Of a stretch of 64,000 nucleotides of DNA, positions 8,633 to 18,080 are shown piece after piece; within the stretch, counting starts at the first letter, position 1, and the number at the start of each line of letters is the position of its first letter. Under the pieces are notes generated by a model. It had not been told where the DNA came from and did not search any database. It saw only the letters and a list, made by a program, of their open reading frames with translations. The DNA is taken from positions 1 through 64,000 of the forward strand of contig JAFUST010000059.1 in NCBI GenBank assembly GCA_017467535.1, written 5' to 3'. The DNA is from Prevotella sp. (lineage in GTDB: Bacteria; Bacteroidota; Bacteroidia; Bacteroidales; Bacteroidaceae). The position numbers and the translations under genes were made by a program.

Positions 8633-11600
8633 TCACTTCAGGATGACCTTCCGGCTCGTGCCGTCGCTGTAGCGAACGATGTTGATGCCAGGCAGTGCCT
8701 CCTCCAGCCGGATGCCGCCTGGAGTGAAGATGCCCGTCACGGTCTTCTGGCCGTCTGCCAGCGCCTCGCCTTCGGCTGCAATTGAACGTATGCCTGTAGA
8801 AACGGCTGCTGCCCGGTAGGCTGCCAGTTCATCCTCACTGATGATGATCCACTGCTGAGCGGAGGCCTTGTTGCTGTAGTCGAATGCTACCTGACTGATG
8901 GTACCATATCCGCTGGTCTTCAGGGCGTTGGCGCCCATTGCCATATTGCTGTTTCGGCTGCCGTTGTCGAACCAAGTGAACCAATAGCCGTGGGTCTTAA
9001 ACTTCTGTGTGCCCGTACCGATGGTGATGTCGGTGCGGTCGGGCATCAACTGGAAGCGCTCCGTTGCAGCCGGGGTGCCCGTCACATTCTTCAAGGCCAC
9101 AATCGAGCCACCGACGTAGTGAGTCAGATACTTACCCGTGGCCGCGTTCTTAAACATATAGTAGCCATCCTTGGCGTTGAACTGTATGTACCAGGCAGCC
9201 GAATCGCTGACGGCCTCGTCAAGCAGGTTTTCCTTCCAAGCGATGGCCTCGTCGAGACGCTGATAGATAAGTCCCCTGTTCAAGCCACGCTCCGCATTCT
9301 TGTTCATCAGGTAGTACTTTTTCCCTTCATCGAAATTATAGGTATAGCCAGACACGCCGTTCGGGTCGCCGGATGTCGGGCAGAGACCATCGATGAAGAG
9401 TCCATGCAGGATGCACATACCGCCAATGTATTGCAGTTCAGAGTGCGTATCCTTATCGGCACCGTTCACCAACCAGTCATAAGTAATCGTAATACTGGAG
9501 TTCGTACTTGTACCCCAGCCATGCATATTGTCCCCGGTGAAGAAAGCATCATCACCCTCAAAGTTCTCCAGGAAGCGAAGCACGTCGTTGGCTTCTCTAC
9601 CCAGCCATCTGCCTCGGGTCGTCTCAGAGCGCGTATCAGCACAGTTGGTCCAACGCCAGTGAGTGCCTACGCCCACGCCGTGTCCCGTCTCATGAAGAAC
9701 GGTGCCGATGGCCTGATTTCCAGGATTAGGACCGATTCGCATCCATCCGCCATAAGAGCAATCGGCAGTGGGTGTGCCGGATCCATAGTGCCCGCTCAGA
9801 ACAAAGCCCTGAATGCCCGTCCACTCGTTGAAATAGTCGATGGTCTGCCTTATAGCCTCACGACAGCGCGAATTGGCAGCCTCATCAGGTGCGCCGTTGT
9901 CCCATGTCCCAGAACATGTGCCCTTGGGATGGGTCACAATCTTCACCTCATCACCATAGGCCACCGTGTAGGTTTTGTTCATCACGTAGGGACGCAGGTA
10001 ATAGACCGATGCCGGCTGCAGCCCTGTGACGTGGAAGATGTATCCTTTCTGCGAGAACGACTTGGTAGAGCGGTTGTCAAGCACCGTAGGATCATGCTCC
10101 GTGCTCCAGCAGACGCCACGCTCCAGAATATTTCCTCCCGTCATCGAGGCACGCATCAGAGCCTGGGTTGCTCCAGTCAGTACGTAGTGGTTGGTGGCGG
10201 TCACGGCAGGAGCCACGCCCGCACCCGGTGTGGCATTAGCCAGATTGAAAGCCAACAACGCTTTGTCGAGTGCATCAGATTCTGCGGCCAGATCCTGCGA
10301 CGATGCCTCAGCGTTTTGGGCAAGGGCTTTGGCCTTGTCAAGTTCAGCCTTCAGTGCCGATGCTCCTTCTTTGTCAGCATCATAGTATTTCTCCACTTCC
10401 TCAATATGAACGATAAACGCCTGATATTCAGCAATCGATGATTGCGCTGTGGTAATGGCAGACTGCAAATCCTTGACTGCCGCCTGAATGTCAGCACCGT
10501 CCGATTCCACAGTGATAAGTTGAGCAGCACTGATGGCAGTCTGCAACGCAGACGCAGCGGTAGCCGACATCATACTCGACTGCAGGGCCTCAGCCTTAGC
10601 CAATATGCGATTCAGTTCTGCCACCACAGCCTCGGCATCCAACTCACCTATCAGGTAAAGACGGAAATTATCCACGGCAATCCAGTTACCTGCTGCCCCT
10701 TCTGCCACAAATCCGATCTTTGCCTCGCCGGCAATACTACTGAACTTCACCGAGTAGTCGTTAGGAGTATATACAGGTTCCTGCTGATCATCGACAAAGA
10801 TATAGGCACCTGTGCATTTCTGGGATGTGGAACTCTGATTCAGGTTCTGCGCACCCACCGTCAATTTGTAGATACCGTTAGGCAGGTTCTTCAGCGTCTG
10901 CTTGATACTGGCATCACCCACCTTGTTACCTTGGCTAACCCACTTCTCCATATAGTAGGCTCCTGCTTTCTTGGTAAAAGACGTATTTCCCTGACTTTGC
11001 AGGTTGACATTCGTCCATCCGTTGGTGCTGTTCTCGAAACTCGGATTCGTGATATATTCAGTCTTGTCCAGCGGATTCTCCTCACTCACATTCTGTTGGC
11101 GATAAACCTCGATGGCTTTCTTCAGGGCCTGTATGGCCTTCAGTACGGCAATCATATCGGCATCACCATTCTCTATGACGCCTTGCGCTGCTTCGATGGC
11201 AGTTTTAAGTGCAACGGCGTCATTGCCAGTACCATCGCCATAGTATTTTTGGGCAGAAGCGATGACCGCACTGAGTTCTGACTTGTCGACGGCCATATTC
11301 TGTCCCAGCAACTGAACATAGTCCACCACCAGTTTGGCCGAGTTATCCGAACCGTTCGGAGCGGCCTTCATTCCAAATTGAATCTTGCCTTGCGTGGTTT
11401 TTGTCAACGTGAAGGTAATCTGGTCGAGTGTCCAACTCTTTGCAGGATAACTGCTGACTGTGGACCTGACCGATGTTCCGCTGGAAGGAATCCACGCCAC
11501 CTGCGACGTGGCGGCAGTGACAATGCTTCCATTATAAGTAGGCACCTTCACAGTATAGGTACCCGCAGGCAAAGTCACAGTCTGATAGAAGACAAAAGTC

Positions 11601-11911
11601 TGCTCCCATCCTGTGGATATAGCCAGTCCGCCACCAGCCTCGCCATCATACCCTGCGGCAGGCACTACGGCAGTGTTGAACACGCCCTTGAACCCAAACT
11701 CGTAGGTTCCCACGACGGTATAGTTGGCACTTAGGTTGGCTGTCCAGCCATCCACAGACTTTAACTCCTGCCCCACATTGTTTGATTGTGCGGCCGTGTA
11801 GTCGAAATGGGTGTCGAACCACGCATTTTCTAAATAGTAGTCGGTGATGTCCGTCTGTGCAAAGCCATAGACCACCATCAGTAGCATTAAGCAAGTCAGT
11901 AATTTCCTCAT
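8633..11911 (-). CDS. Secreted multidomain zinc metallopeptidase
   Basis: The chosen ATG gives 1092 residues; a start 10 codons upstream would fall inside the promoter. In order there are a signal peptide (MRKLLTCLMLLMVVYGFAQ), a jelly-roll-like domain, a helical FIVAR-like segment, a second jelly-roll domain (NPSFENSTNGW), another helical segment, a fibronectin-III-like domain, a peptidase domain with HETGHGVGVGTH (from His740), a ricin-like beta-trefoil region with TGKYLTHY and QQWIII, and a C-terminal sorting-type tail (about 1040-1092). The HExxHxxGxxH motif is that of metzincin-type zinc peptidases. It is probably exported to the cell surface by type IX secretion and acts on glycoproteins or host protein. 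The gene is alone between a terminator and its own promoter. Confidence 0.85.
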   Translation of the reverse strand: MRKLLTCLMLLMVVYGFAQTDITDYYLENAWFDTHFDYTAAQSNNVGQELKSVDGWTANLSANYTVVGTYEFGFKGVFNTAVVPAAGYDGEAGGGLAISTGWEQTFVFYQTVTLPAGTYTVKVPTYNGSIVTAATSQVAWIPSSGTSVRSTVSSYPAKSWTLDQITFTLTKTTQGKIQFGMKAAPNGSDNSAKLVVDYVQLLGQNMAVDKSELSAVIASAQKYYGDGTGNDAVALKTAIEAAQGVIENGDADMIAVLKAIQALKKAIEVYRQQNVSEENPLDKTEYITNPSFENSTNGWTNVNLQSQGNTSFTKKAGAYYMEKWVSQGNKVGDASIKQTLKNLPNGIYKLTVGAQNLNQSSTSQKCTGAYIFVDDQQEPVYTPNDYSVKFSSIAGEAKIGFVAEGAAGNWIAVDNFRLYLIGELDAEAVVAELNRILAKAEALQSSMMSATAASALQTAISAAQLITVESDGADIQAAVKDLQSAITTAQSSIAEYQAFIVHIEEVEKYYDADKEGASALKAELDKAKALAQNAEASSQDLAAESDALDKALLAFNLANATPGAGVAPAVTATNHYVLTGATQALMRASMTGGNILERGVCWSTEHDPTVLDNRSTKSFSQKGYIFHVTGLQPASVYYLRPYVMNKTYTVAYGDEVKIVTHPKGTCSGTWDNGAPDEAANSRCREAIRQTIDYFNEWTGIQGFVLSGHYGSGTPTADCSYGGWMRIGPNPGNQAIGTVLHETGHGVGVGTHWRWTNCADTRSETTRGRWLGREANDVLRFLENFEGDDAFFTGDNMHGWGTSTNSSITITYDWLVNGADKDTHSELQYIGGMCILHGLFIDGLCPTSGDPNGVSGYTYNFDEGKKYYLMNKNAERGLNRGLIYQRLDEAIAWKENLLDEAVSDSAAWYIQFNAKDGYYMFKNAATGKYLTHYVGGSIVALKNVTGTPAATERFQLMPDRTDITIGTGTQKFKTHGYWFTWFDNGSRNSNMAMGANALKTSGYGTISQVAFDYSNKASAQQWIIISEDELAAYRAAAVSTGIRSIAAEGEALADGQKTVTGIFTPGGIRLEEALPGINIVRYSDGTSRKVILK

Positions 11912-11938
11912 TTTTGTAAATTGGTTATAGTCAGGGCA

Positions 11939-11969
11939 CAAAGGTAGTAAACTTTATCTAATTCACAAA
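11939..11969 (-). promoter_or_regulatory. Promoter for the metallopeptidase gene
   Basis: On the minus strand TTTG (11966-11969) and TACCTTTG (11939-11946) are 19 bp apart. The position of the -7 box shows that translation starts at 11911 and not at 11941. Confidence 0.85.
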
Positions 11970-11987
11970 ACTATTATCTGTAATTCT

Positions 11988-12018
11988 TTTGCCGTTTCAC
12001 TCTTTTTTCGTACCTTTG
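11988..12018 (+). promoter_or_regulatory. Promoter for the glycosyltransferase gene
   Basis: TTTG (11988-11991) and TACCTTTG (12011-12018) are 19 bp apart. It is divergent from the metallopeptidase promoter, with about 18 bp between the two -33 boxes. Confidence 0.85.
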
Positions 12019-12049
12019 CCACAGAAAAAACAATCTGAAAGCAAAACTT

Positions 12050-13243
12050 ATGGTGTTAACGATACTGAAAGTCGTGTTCTGGCTCTGCCTGCTGTTAGTG
12101 GTCTACACCTACGTAGGCTATGGTGCCGTGCTGTACCTGATACTGAAAGTGAAGCGTGCCTTCTGGCGGCGCGAGCCCTCCCCCATCCTGCCGCTGGACG
12201 AGGACCTGCTGCCAGACGTGACGCTGATGATCTGCGCCTACAACGAGGCCGACATCATCGAGGAGAAGATGGCCAACATCCGCGCCCTGAATTATCCCAA
12301 GGAGCGGCTCTGCGTGATGTGGGTGACTGACGGCAGCAATGACCGCAGCAACGAGTTGCTCAGCGCCTACCCCGAGGTGACGCTGGTCTTCTCGCCCGAG
12401 CGTCGCGGCAAAGCCGCCGCCATGCAGCACGGCCTGCAGGAGAACCGGGCGGAGTACGTCATCTTCACCGATGCCAACACGATGCTCAATGCCGACGCCA
12501 TACGCGAGATAGTGAGGGAGTTCATGCGCGAAAACGTCAGTTGTGTGTCCGGCGAGAAGCGTGTGGCCGCACGCCACGAGGGTCAGGCGGCTGCCGAGGG
12601 CGAGGGCATCTACTGGCGTTACGAGAGCACGCTGAAGCGCTGGGACAGCGAACTCTATTCGGCTATGGGTGCCGCAGGCGAACTCTTCGCCGTGCGCATG
12701 AGCCACTACCGCCCCGCGCCCAGCAATGCGCTGCTGGATGACTTCATGATTTCGATGCTCATCCTGAAGGACGGCCACCGTATCGCCTACACCAGCGAGG
12801 CCTACGCTATGGAATACGGCTCAGCCAACATGCAAGAGGAGTCGAAGCGCAAGCGCCGCATCGCCGCAGGCGGACTGCAGAGTATCTGGTGGCTGCGCTC
12901 GCTGATGAATCCGCTACAACACCCGAAGGTGGCTTTCCAGTTCATTTCCCACCGCGTGTTGCGCTGGAGCATCACGCCCCTGGCACTGGTGGCCCTCATC
13001 CCGCTCAACCTGCTGCTCGTCCTGCTGGGCGGCGGCTGGCTCTATGTCATCATCCTGCTGCTGCAGGCCCTCTTCTATGCTCTGGCCATAGTGGGCGCGG
13101 TGCTCAACTTGATTGGACACAAAAACAAGTGGCTGAACATACCCGCATACTTCCTTTTCATGAATATCAACGTGTTCATCGGTGTGCCCTATCTGCTGTC
13201 ACACAGCACGAGCGGCAAGTGGGAAAAGGCCAAAAGAGGATAA
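12050..13243 (+). CDS. Membrane glycosyltransferase, family 2
   Basis: The 397-residue protein has an N-terminal membrane helix (about 5-25), a GT2 catalytic domain with ICAYNEADIIEEKM, TDGSNDRS, the metal-binding FTDANTML, the acceptor motif LLDDFMIS, and KRRIAAGGLQSIWW in the place of the QxxRW motif, followed by two or three C-terminal membrane helices. This layout is that of processive or undecaprenyl-linked GT2 enzymes at the inner membrane. No polysaccharide genes lie nearby, so the product is unknown. Confidence 0.88.
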   Translation: MVLTILKVVFWLCLLLVVYTYVGYGAVLYLILKVKRAFWRREPSPILPLDEDLLPDVTLMICAYNEADIIEEKMANIRALNYPKERLCVMWVTDGSNDRSNELLSAYPEVTLVFSPERRGKAAAMQHGLQENRAEYVIFTDANTMLNADAIREIVREFMRENVSCVSGEKRVAARHEGQAAAEGEGIYWRYESTLKRWDSELYSAMGAAGELFAVRMSHYRPAPSNALLDDFMISMLILKDGHRIAYTSEAYAMEYGSANMQEESKRKRRIAAGGLQSIWWLRSLMNPLQHPKVAFQFISHRVLRWSITPLALVALIPLNLLLVLLGGGWLYVIILLLQALFYALAIVGAVLNLIGHKNKWLNIPAYFLFMNINVFIGVPYLLSHSTSGKWEKAKRG

Positions 13244-13278
13244 AAAATGGACAAAATGTGCATTTTTTCTCAAAAAAG

Positions 13279-13310
13279 TTTGTTAATTTCGGAAATATTA
13301 TTTACTTTTG
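13279..13310 (+). promoter_or_regulatory. Promoter for the hybrid histidine kinase
   Basis: TTTG (13279-13282) and TACTTTTG (13303-13310) are 20 bp apart, just before the kinase start at 13337. Confidence 0.8.
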
Positions 13311-13336
13311 CACCTGATTGGAATTCCTAAATAGTT

Positions 13337-14590
13337 ATGAATCAGGACGAGAAAGAATATCTGTTCCAGAAACTCGCCGATGTTAACCACCGGCTCAACG
13401 AGGCCAACGCCCAGTTGGAGCAGGCCCAGAAGAAACTGAAGGAGTACGAGGAAAAGGCTGCCAAGGCCGAGAAGGCCAGCCAGATGAAATCCTTGTTCCT
13501 GGCCAATATGTCGCACGAGATACGCACGCCGCTCAACGCCATTGAGGGCTTTTCTCGCGTGATGGTAGAGACCGACTCGCAGGAGGAGCGTCTCAACTAC
13601 ATGGAAATCATCGAGAGCAACAATAACCGACTGCTGAGCCTGGTCAACGAGATACTCGACCTCTCACGCGTGGAATCGGGCGAAATCGTCATCAAGAAGA
13701 ACCCCACGGACTTGAACCACCTGATGAACAGCATCAAGCAACTCTTCAAGTTCCGCTGCCCCGAGACCGTCACGCTGCTCTGGGAGAAGCCTGACATGCA
13801 CATCATGATGACTACTGACGAGAACCGCCTGACGCAGGTGTTCTCCAACCTCATCTCCAATGCACTGAAGCACACCCAGCGCGGCACCATCAGTTACGGC
13901 TACCGCCTGATCAACGACAGCCAGGAGATAGAGTTCTACTGCTCCGACACCGGCTCGGGCATCGACCCCAACTTCATCGACCACATCTTCGACACCTACG
14001 CCTCTCAGGACGCCGAGCAGCAGCGCGGCTTCGGACTGGGCCTGGCCCTGTGTCGCATCATCGTGGAAAAGATGGGAGGCACCATCGGCGTGAAGTCGCA
14101 ACTGGGCCAGGGCTCCACCTTCACATTCACCCTGCCCTTCAGCGGCACCATTGGCGGCAAGGCTGTCAACGCCCACTCGGCCGCACAGAACCTGCGTACG
14201 CTTCGCGTGGACACCATACCCGATGCCAAGACCATGAAGACCGTGCTCGTGGCCGAGGATGAGGAGAGCAACTTCGAATTGGTGCGCATCGTGCTGCAGA
14301 AGCGCTACAACCTGCTGCGCGCCCACAACGGCATAGAGGCCGTGATGATGAACGAGGAGGAGAAGCCCGACCTCATACTGATGGACATCCGTATGCCGGG
14401 CATGACCGGACTCGATGCCACACGCATCATCAAGGAGGTAAACCCCGAGACGCCCATTATAGCCCTGAGCGCCTTCGCCTTCGATGAGAACATACGCGAG
14501 GCCAAGGCCGCCGGATGCGACGAGTTCCTGGCCAAGCCCTTCAAGGTGGAAGACCTCATAGAGACCATCGATCGATACATCGGACAATAA
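13337..14590 (+). CDS. Soluble hybrid histidine kinase with receiver domain
   Basis: The 417-residue protein has no membrane helix. It starts with a coiled coil (about 3-50), then the H-box SHEIRTPLNAI, the N-box NRLTQVFSNLISNALKHT, the G boxes DTGSGID and GFGLGLALC, and a C-terminal receiver domain with the phosphoacceptor in LILMDIRMPGMTG and the conserved Lys in KPF. It would phosphorylate its own receiver and needs a phosphotransfer or output partner encoded elsewhere. The input signal must be cytoplasmic or come through the coiled coil. It is followed 34 bases later by an EEP hydrolase gene. Confidence 0.93.
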   Translation: MNQDEKEYLFQKLADVNHRLNEANAQLEQAQKKLKEYEEKAAKAEKASQMKSLFLANMSHEIRTPLNAIEGFSRVMVETDSQEERLNYMEIIESNNNRLLSLVNEILDLSRVESGEIVIKKNPTDLNHLMNSIKQLFKFRCPETVTLLWEKPDMHIMMTTDENRLTQVFSNLISNALKHTQRGTISYGYRLINDSQEIEFYCSDTGSGIDPNFIDHIFDTYASQDAEQQRGFGLGLALCRIIVEKMGGTIGVKSQLGQGSTFTFTLPFSGTIGGKAVNAHSAAQNLRTLRVDTIPDAKTMKTVLVAEDEESNFELVRIVLQKRYNLLRAHNGIEAVMMNEEEKPDLILMDIRMPGMTGLDATRIIKEVNPETPIIALSAFAFDENIREAKAAGCDEFLAKPFKVEDLIETIDRYIGQ

Positions 14591-14624
14591 CCATAACACA
14601 TCTATTTACAGACACTTACGACAC

Positions 14625-15680
14625 ATGGGCAAGAAAGCCATATTCAAGTATATCTCGTTCATGCTTTTGGTCATCAGCGCGCTGCTGGCCGTGTTCACCA
14701 TGTTTGGCCTCTTCGGAGGCGCAGCCAACCCCGCCACCGGCACGGCACTGGCCATGCTCGTCTACGTGCTGCCCTTCCTGCTGCTGGGCAACGTCATCAT
14801 GCTCATCTACTGGCTGGTGCGCCGCCGCTGGGTGTGGCTCTGCATACCCGTAGTGCCCCTGCTCTTCGGCATTCACTACGTGGGCTCCATCTACCAGACA
14901 GGTCTCTTCAGCAAGGCCTCCGGTGGTGCGGGCCTGAAGATTGCCACCTACAACGTGGAGTTGTTCGGCCGCGAGATCACCGGCTTCAAGGCTGAGGACA
15001 TTCTCACCGAGATGAAGAAACAGGGCGTAGACATACTCTGCATGCAGGAGTACCAAGAGGAGAGCGGCAACAAAATGAACTCCGAATCCTATAAGACCTA
15101 CTTCCCCTACATGGCCACGGGCCGCAAGGACATGGTCATCTACAGCCGCTACCCCCTGGGCGACTCTGAGGTCATCGACTTCGGCAACACCAACAATAGC
15201 GGTATGTGGGCCGACGTCAACGTGAACGGACGCCGCATGCGCATCTTCAACGTACATCTGGAGACCACCGGCTTCAACCGCACACTCCATCAGGCTGCCA
15301 AGCGGCAAATGGCAGGCGGCAACGTGGAGGAGAACGCACTGGTGCGCGCCGTCTACGGCAACTACACCCGCGGCATGGCCATCCGTGCCCAGCAGGCCGA
15401 CCAGGTGGCCCGCTTAGTGAATCAGGCTGAGATACCCGTCATACTGTGCGGCGACTTCAACGATGTGCCCTACTCCTATGTCTACCACACCATGAAGGGC
15501 GACCTGGTGGACGGCTTCCGCGAGTGCGGACGGGGATTCATGCACACCATGCGCGGACGCAAATTCAAGGTACGCATCGACTACATCTTCCACTCCGAAG
15601 AACTGCAGGGCGAGAACTACTACCGCGAAGACCTGACCTACAGCGACCACTATCCCGTCTTCATGAAGATAGCCCTATAG
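14625..15680 (+). CDS. Membrane-anchored endonuclease/exonuclease/phosphatase family protein
   Basis: Three N-terminal hydrophobic helices (about residues 5-85) precede an EEP domain with TYNVELFG, MQEYQEE, FNVHLETTGF, CGDFNDVPYS and the terminal YSDHYPV. These hold the Asn, Glu, Asp and His residues expected for metal-dependent phosphodiester cleavage. The membrane-anchored form is common in Bacteroidota, where the substrate is unknown; the domain may face the periplasm. The gene probably shares a transcript with the kinase upstream and rpiB downstream (41-base gap). Confidence 0.9.
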   Translation: MGKKAIFKYISFMLLVISALLAVFTMFGLFGGAANPATGTALAMLVYVLPFLLLGNVIMLIYWLVRRRWVWLCIPVVPLLFGIHYVGSIYQTGLFSKASGGAGLKIATYNVELFGREITGFKAEDILTEMKKQGVDILCMQEYQEESGNKMNSESYKTYFPYMATGRKDMVIYSRYPLGDSEVIDFGNTNNSGMWADVNVNGRRMRIFNVHLETTGFNRTLHQAAKRQMAGGNVEENALVRAVYGNYTRGMAIRAQQADQVARLVNQAEIPVILCGDFNDVPYSYVYHTMKGDLVDGFRECGRGFMHTMRGRKFKVRIDYIFHSEELQGENYYREDLTYSDHYPVFMKIAL

Positions 15681-15721
15681 CGAGAGCGAGGGGGCAGCAA
15701 ACCGATAAACACACTGACACT

Positions 15722-16165
15722 ATGGAACAGCAACAGCAGATCATCGGACTGGCCAGCGACCACGCAGGCTTCCAGTTGAAACAATTCGTCAAGCAGTATC
15801 TCGAGGAGAAAGGCATGGCCTACCACGACTACGGCACCTACACCGAGGACTCGTGCGACTACAGCGACTTCGGCCATGCACTGGCCCGCGGCATCGAGCA
15901 GGGCGAGGTGTACCCCGGCATTGCCATCTGTGGCAGCGGCGAGGGCATCAACATGACGCTCAACAAGCACCAGCAGATACGTGCCGGCCTGTGCTGGATT
16001 CCCGAGATTGCCCACCTTATCCGCCAGCACAACAATGCCAACGTGCTGGTCATGCCCGGCCGCTTCATCGATAACGAGATGGCCCGCCGCATCATGGACG
16101 AGTTCTTCCAGACCGACTTCGAGGGCGGACGCCACCAGAAGCGCATCGACAAGATTCCCGTCTGA
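15722..16165 (+). CDS. rpiB: Ribose 5-phosphate isomerase B
   Basis: The 147-residue protein interconverts ribose 5-phosphate and ribulose 5-phosphate in the pentose phosphate pathway. It aligns closely with E. coli RpiB: ASDHAGFQLK at the start, the active-site Cys in ICGSGEGI, RQHNNANVL with the catalytic His, and the terminal EGGRHQKRI phosphate-binding segment. The ATG was chosen because the protein then begins as family members do; the frame itself is open further upstream. It lies 41 bases after the EEP gene. Confidence 0.95.
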   Translation: MEQQQQIIGLASDHAGFQLKQFVKQYLEEKGMAYHDYGTYTEDSCDYSDFGHALARGIEQGEVYPGIAICGSGEGINMTLNKHQQIRAGLCWIPEIAHLIRQHNNANVLVMPGRFIDNEMARRIMDEFFQTDFEGGRHQKRIDKIPV

Positions 16166-16208
16166 CCCCTCAGCCGCCCCTATCCATCGCTTAGACGATG
16201 GGCGGAAA

Positions 16209-16901
16209 TCATAGCGTTTGCAACTTCACACCTATCGACAAGCCGAGGATGTCCTTCAGCGGCATACTGCTTTCCTGGAATTTGGTACGGATATAGAGGT
16301 CGCAGGAACTGACTTCGTAGAACAGCGCGATGCTTTTGGCATACTTACGCCGATTGCGGGGAATATTCCATGTGATACGCTGACCCAAGGCCACGTTCAG
16401 GCGGAACTTCGTGGACATAAACTCATAGTACTTGTCTGGATAGCGGCTGGGCTGACTTCTCCAGAACTCATGACCATAGACGGTGTTCAGATAGACGCTG
16501 GCGGTGAGCGGGCTTAGCGTCCAGCCGCGTTTCAGAATGTTTGCCCCCGCTTCGTGTGGCCCTGTTATGGGCAGGTTCCAGGGAATGTAGTTCTCCTTCA
16601 GCGTCATTGTCAGTTTGCCGCGTGCACTCTGGTGCGTGGGGATATAGCCCCAGAGCAGGTACGTCTCCCAGTGCCGGTGGCCATAGCCCCATCCGATACC
16701 CGCAGAGAGGACACCCATGTTGCCGGCATTCTGAACGACGAACTGATTAGGAATGAGCGAGGCCCACTGGCGCTGACGCCATTCCACATAATGCCTGAAG
16801 GTGGCGCTCTCCTGATTGACAACGTCAGTGCTGTCTTGTGCAATGGCAACGACCGCCTGCATCAACAGACCAATGCTAATAACGAATCTGTTCCATTTCA
16901 T
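16209..16901 (-). CDS. Predicted outer-membrane beta-barrel protein of unknown function
   Basis: The 230-residue protein has a signal peptide ending in AIAQ and then alternating polar and aromatic strands (GNMGVLSAGIGWGYG, WETYLLWGYIP), a pattern of a small beta-barrel. I do not recognise a specific family. It overlaps the end of the calcineurin-like lipoprotein gene upstream by 26 bases, so the two are probably translated from one mRNA and may act together in the envelope. Confidence 0.7.
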   Translation of the reverse strand: MKWNRFVISIGLLMQAVVAIAQDSTDVVNQESATFRHYVEWRQRQWASLIPNQFVVQNAGNMGVLSAGIGWGYGHRHWETYLLWGYIPTHQSARGKLTMTLKENYIPWNLPITGPHEAGANILKRGWTLSPLTASVYLNTVYGHEFWRSQPSRYPDKYYEFMSTKFRLNVALGQRITWNIPRNRRKYAKSIALFYEVSSCDLYIRTKFQESSMPLKDILGLSIGVKLQTL

Positions 16902-17676
16902 AGCCGTCAGGGGTTAAAGTCATGATACGATAGTTGCGATGCTTGGCGCAGTCGATGCCGTAGAAGATGAGGTCGTCATCATAGATGGCACTGACCTTGT
17001 CATTGTGATTGTGACCATAGACGCAGCACATCAACCCAGGGAAGAAGTCGAGGTAGCGACGGAATGCCTTGCACACATTATTGTTAAACTGGTCACTGTA
17101 GGGCGGTGCATGCATCACCAACACAGTACGATCGAAACGGTCAGAGTCCTTCGCCATCTCTTCCTCCATGAAGTCGAAGTTGGGCACTGCTGCCATATAG
17201 TCGTATTCCGTGGCATTGGTATTCAGGCAAACGAACTTCACACGGGAGACGATAAACGAGAAGTCCATCTTGCCATACATCACGCCATACGCCTGGTCAC
17301 CGGTACCGAGGAAGTCGTGATTTCCGATCAGTGCCACAAACGGCACGTGCAAACCATTCAGTATGTCACGCGACCATTCAAATTCCTTGGCCGTCCCCGT
17401 ATCCGTCAGGTCACCGCAATGCACGACGAAATCGACGTTTCTCCGGTTCACGTCCGCCACCTCGTCCCGTGCATCCGAATGCCACAGATGCGTGTCGCTG
17501 ATGAAAGCCACCCGCAGCGTATCCTTGTCAGCAAAGGCGGTCTCTACCTTTGCAATGTTCTTGGCGTTGATGCCTTTATCTCCTTTGATATTCACGTCGT
17601 AGGGATGTGTCTGGAAGACATCATCGCACGACGCAAGGAGCAATGCCAATAGCGGCAGTAGTATTCTCTGTTTCAT
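16876..17676 (-). CDS. Calcineurin-like metallophosphoesterase lipoprotein
   Basis: The chosen start gives 266 residues with a lipoprotein signal and lipobox LLASC (Cys17). A start nine codons upstream would sit two bases from the -7 promoter box. The metal-binding motifs are all present: SDTHLWHSD, HCGDLTDTG, GNHDF, MHAPPYSD and YGHNHND. It is therefore a two-metal phosphoesterase anchored in the envelope. The substrate is unknown. It is cotranscribed with the overlapping barrel protein gene. Confidence 0.88.
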   Translation of the reverse strand: MKQRILLPLLALLLASCDDVFQTHPYDVNIKGDKGINAKNIAKVETAFADKDTLRVAFISDTHLWHSDARDEVADVNRRNVDFVVHCGDLTDTGTAKEFEWSRDILNGLHVPFVALIGNHDFLGTGDQAYGVMYGKMDFSFIVSRVKFVCLNTNATEYDYMAAVPNFDFMEEEMAKDSDRFDRTVLVMHAPPYSDQFNNNVCKAFRRYLDFFPGLMCCVYGHNHNDKVSAIYDDDLIFYGIDCAKHRNYRIMTLTPDGYEMEQIRY

Positions 17677-17704
17677 GTCTTGTCGTTCATCTTTTTTAAG
17701 CATA

Positions 17705-17735
17705 CAAAGTTAATATTTTTCCTTGAAACAACAAA
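17705..17735 (-). promoter_or_regulatory. Promoter for the metallophosphoesterase gene
   Basis: On the minus strand TTTG (17732-17735) and TAACTTTG (17705-17712) are 19 bp apart, which fixes the translation start at 17676. Confidence 0.85.
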
Positions 17736-17787
17736 AAAAATAAGGGAAGAAATGTTTGTTGCGGGGATGTCAACTAAAAACTCTCAG

Positions 17788-17882
17788 AAAACTCTCAAAA
17801 ACTGCGCAGAAAATCCTAAGAACCCACTAAAGTAGCGGTCAGAAGGCCAAAACTCTACATAAAACTCTCAAAAACTGCGCAG
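17788..17882. repeat. Pair of 22-bp direct repeats
   Basis: Two identical copies, 17788-17809 and 17861-17882, begin AAAACTCTCAAAAACTG and end CGCAG. Partial copies of the AACTCT motif lie between. The second copy ends inside a 7-bp inverted repeat just ahead of a promoter-like box. Confidence 0.8.
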
Positions 17883-17919
17883 CGGTGGAAGATTACTTCT
17901 GCCGCTGCGTCTTTTTTCG

Positions 17920-17927
17920 TACCTTTG
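17920..17927 (+). promoter_or_regulatory. Promoter -7 box without a clear gene
   Basis: TACCTTTG followed by CAA. The 19 bases ending in this box (from TCTTTTTTCG) are identical to the promoter of the glycosyltransferase gene at 12001-12019. It would transcribe the small reading frame at 17979. Confidence 0.55.
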
Positions 17928-17978
17928 CAACAAGACGGAGGGCCCCCGTCGGAGTGTATTCATTAACAAAGTACGACA

Positions 17979-18080
17979 ATGGCAAAGAAGAAGCGAGCAG
18001 CCCGCAGCCGGCGGCAAGGCGCGGGAGCACAAGGAGAGTTTATGAAGGAACAGGTAACAGATGGAACAGATGTATTCTGA
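17979..18080 (+). CDS. Possible 33-residue basic peptide
   Basis: A frame starting MAKKKRAARSRRQG follows the promoter-like box by about 50 bases and ends where the outer arm of the nested palindrome ends. It matches nothing I recognise. It could be a real small protein, the start of a broken gene or chance. Confidence 0.25.
   Translation: MAKKKRAARSRRQGAGAQGEFMKEQVTDGTDVF

Noticed and set aside
16166..16208. Strong terminator between rpiB and the barrel protein gene
   Set aside because: A short CCATCG/CGATGG hairpin is present but has no T-tract on either side.
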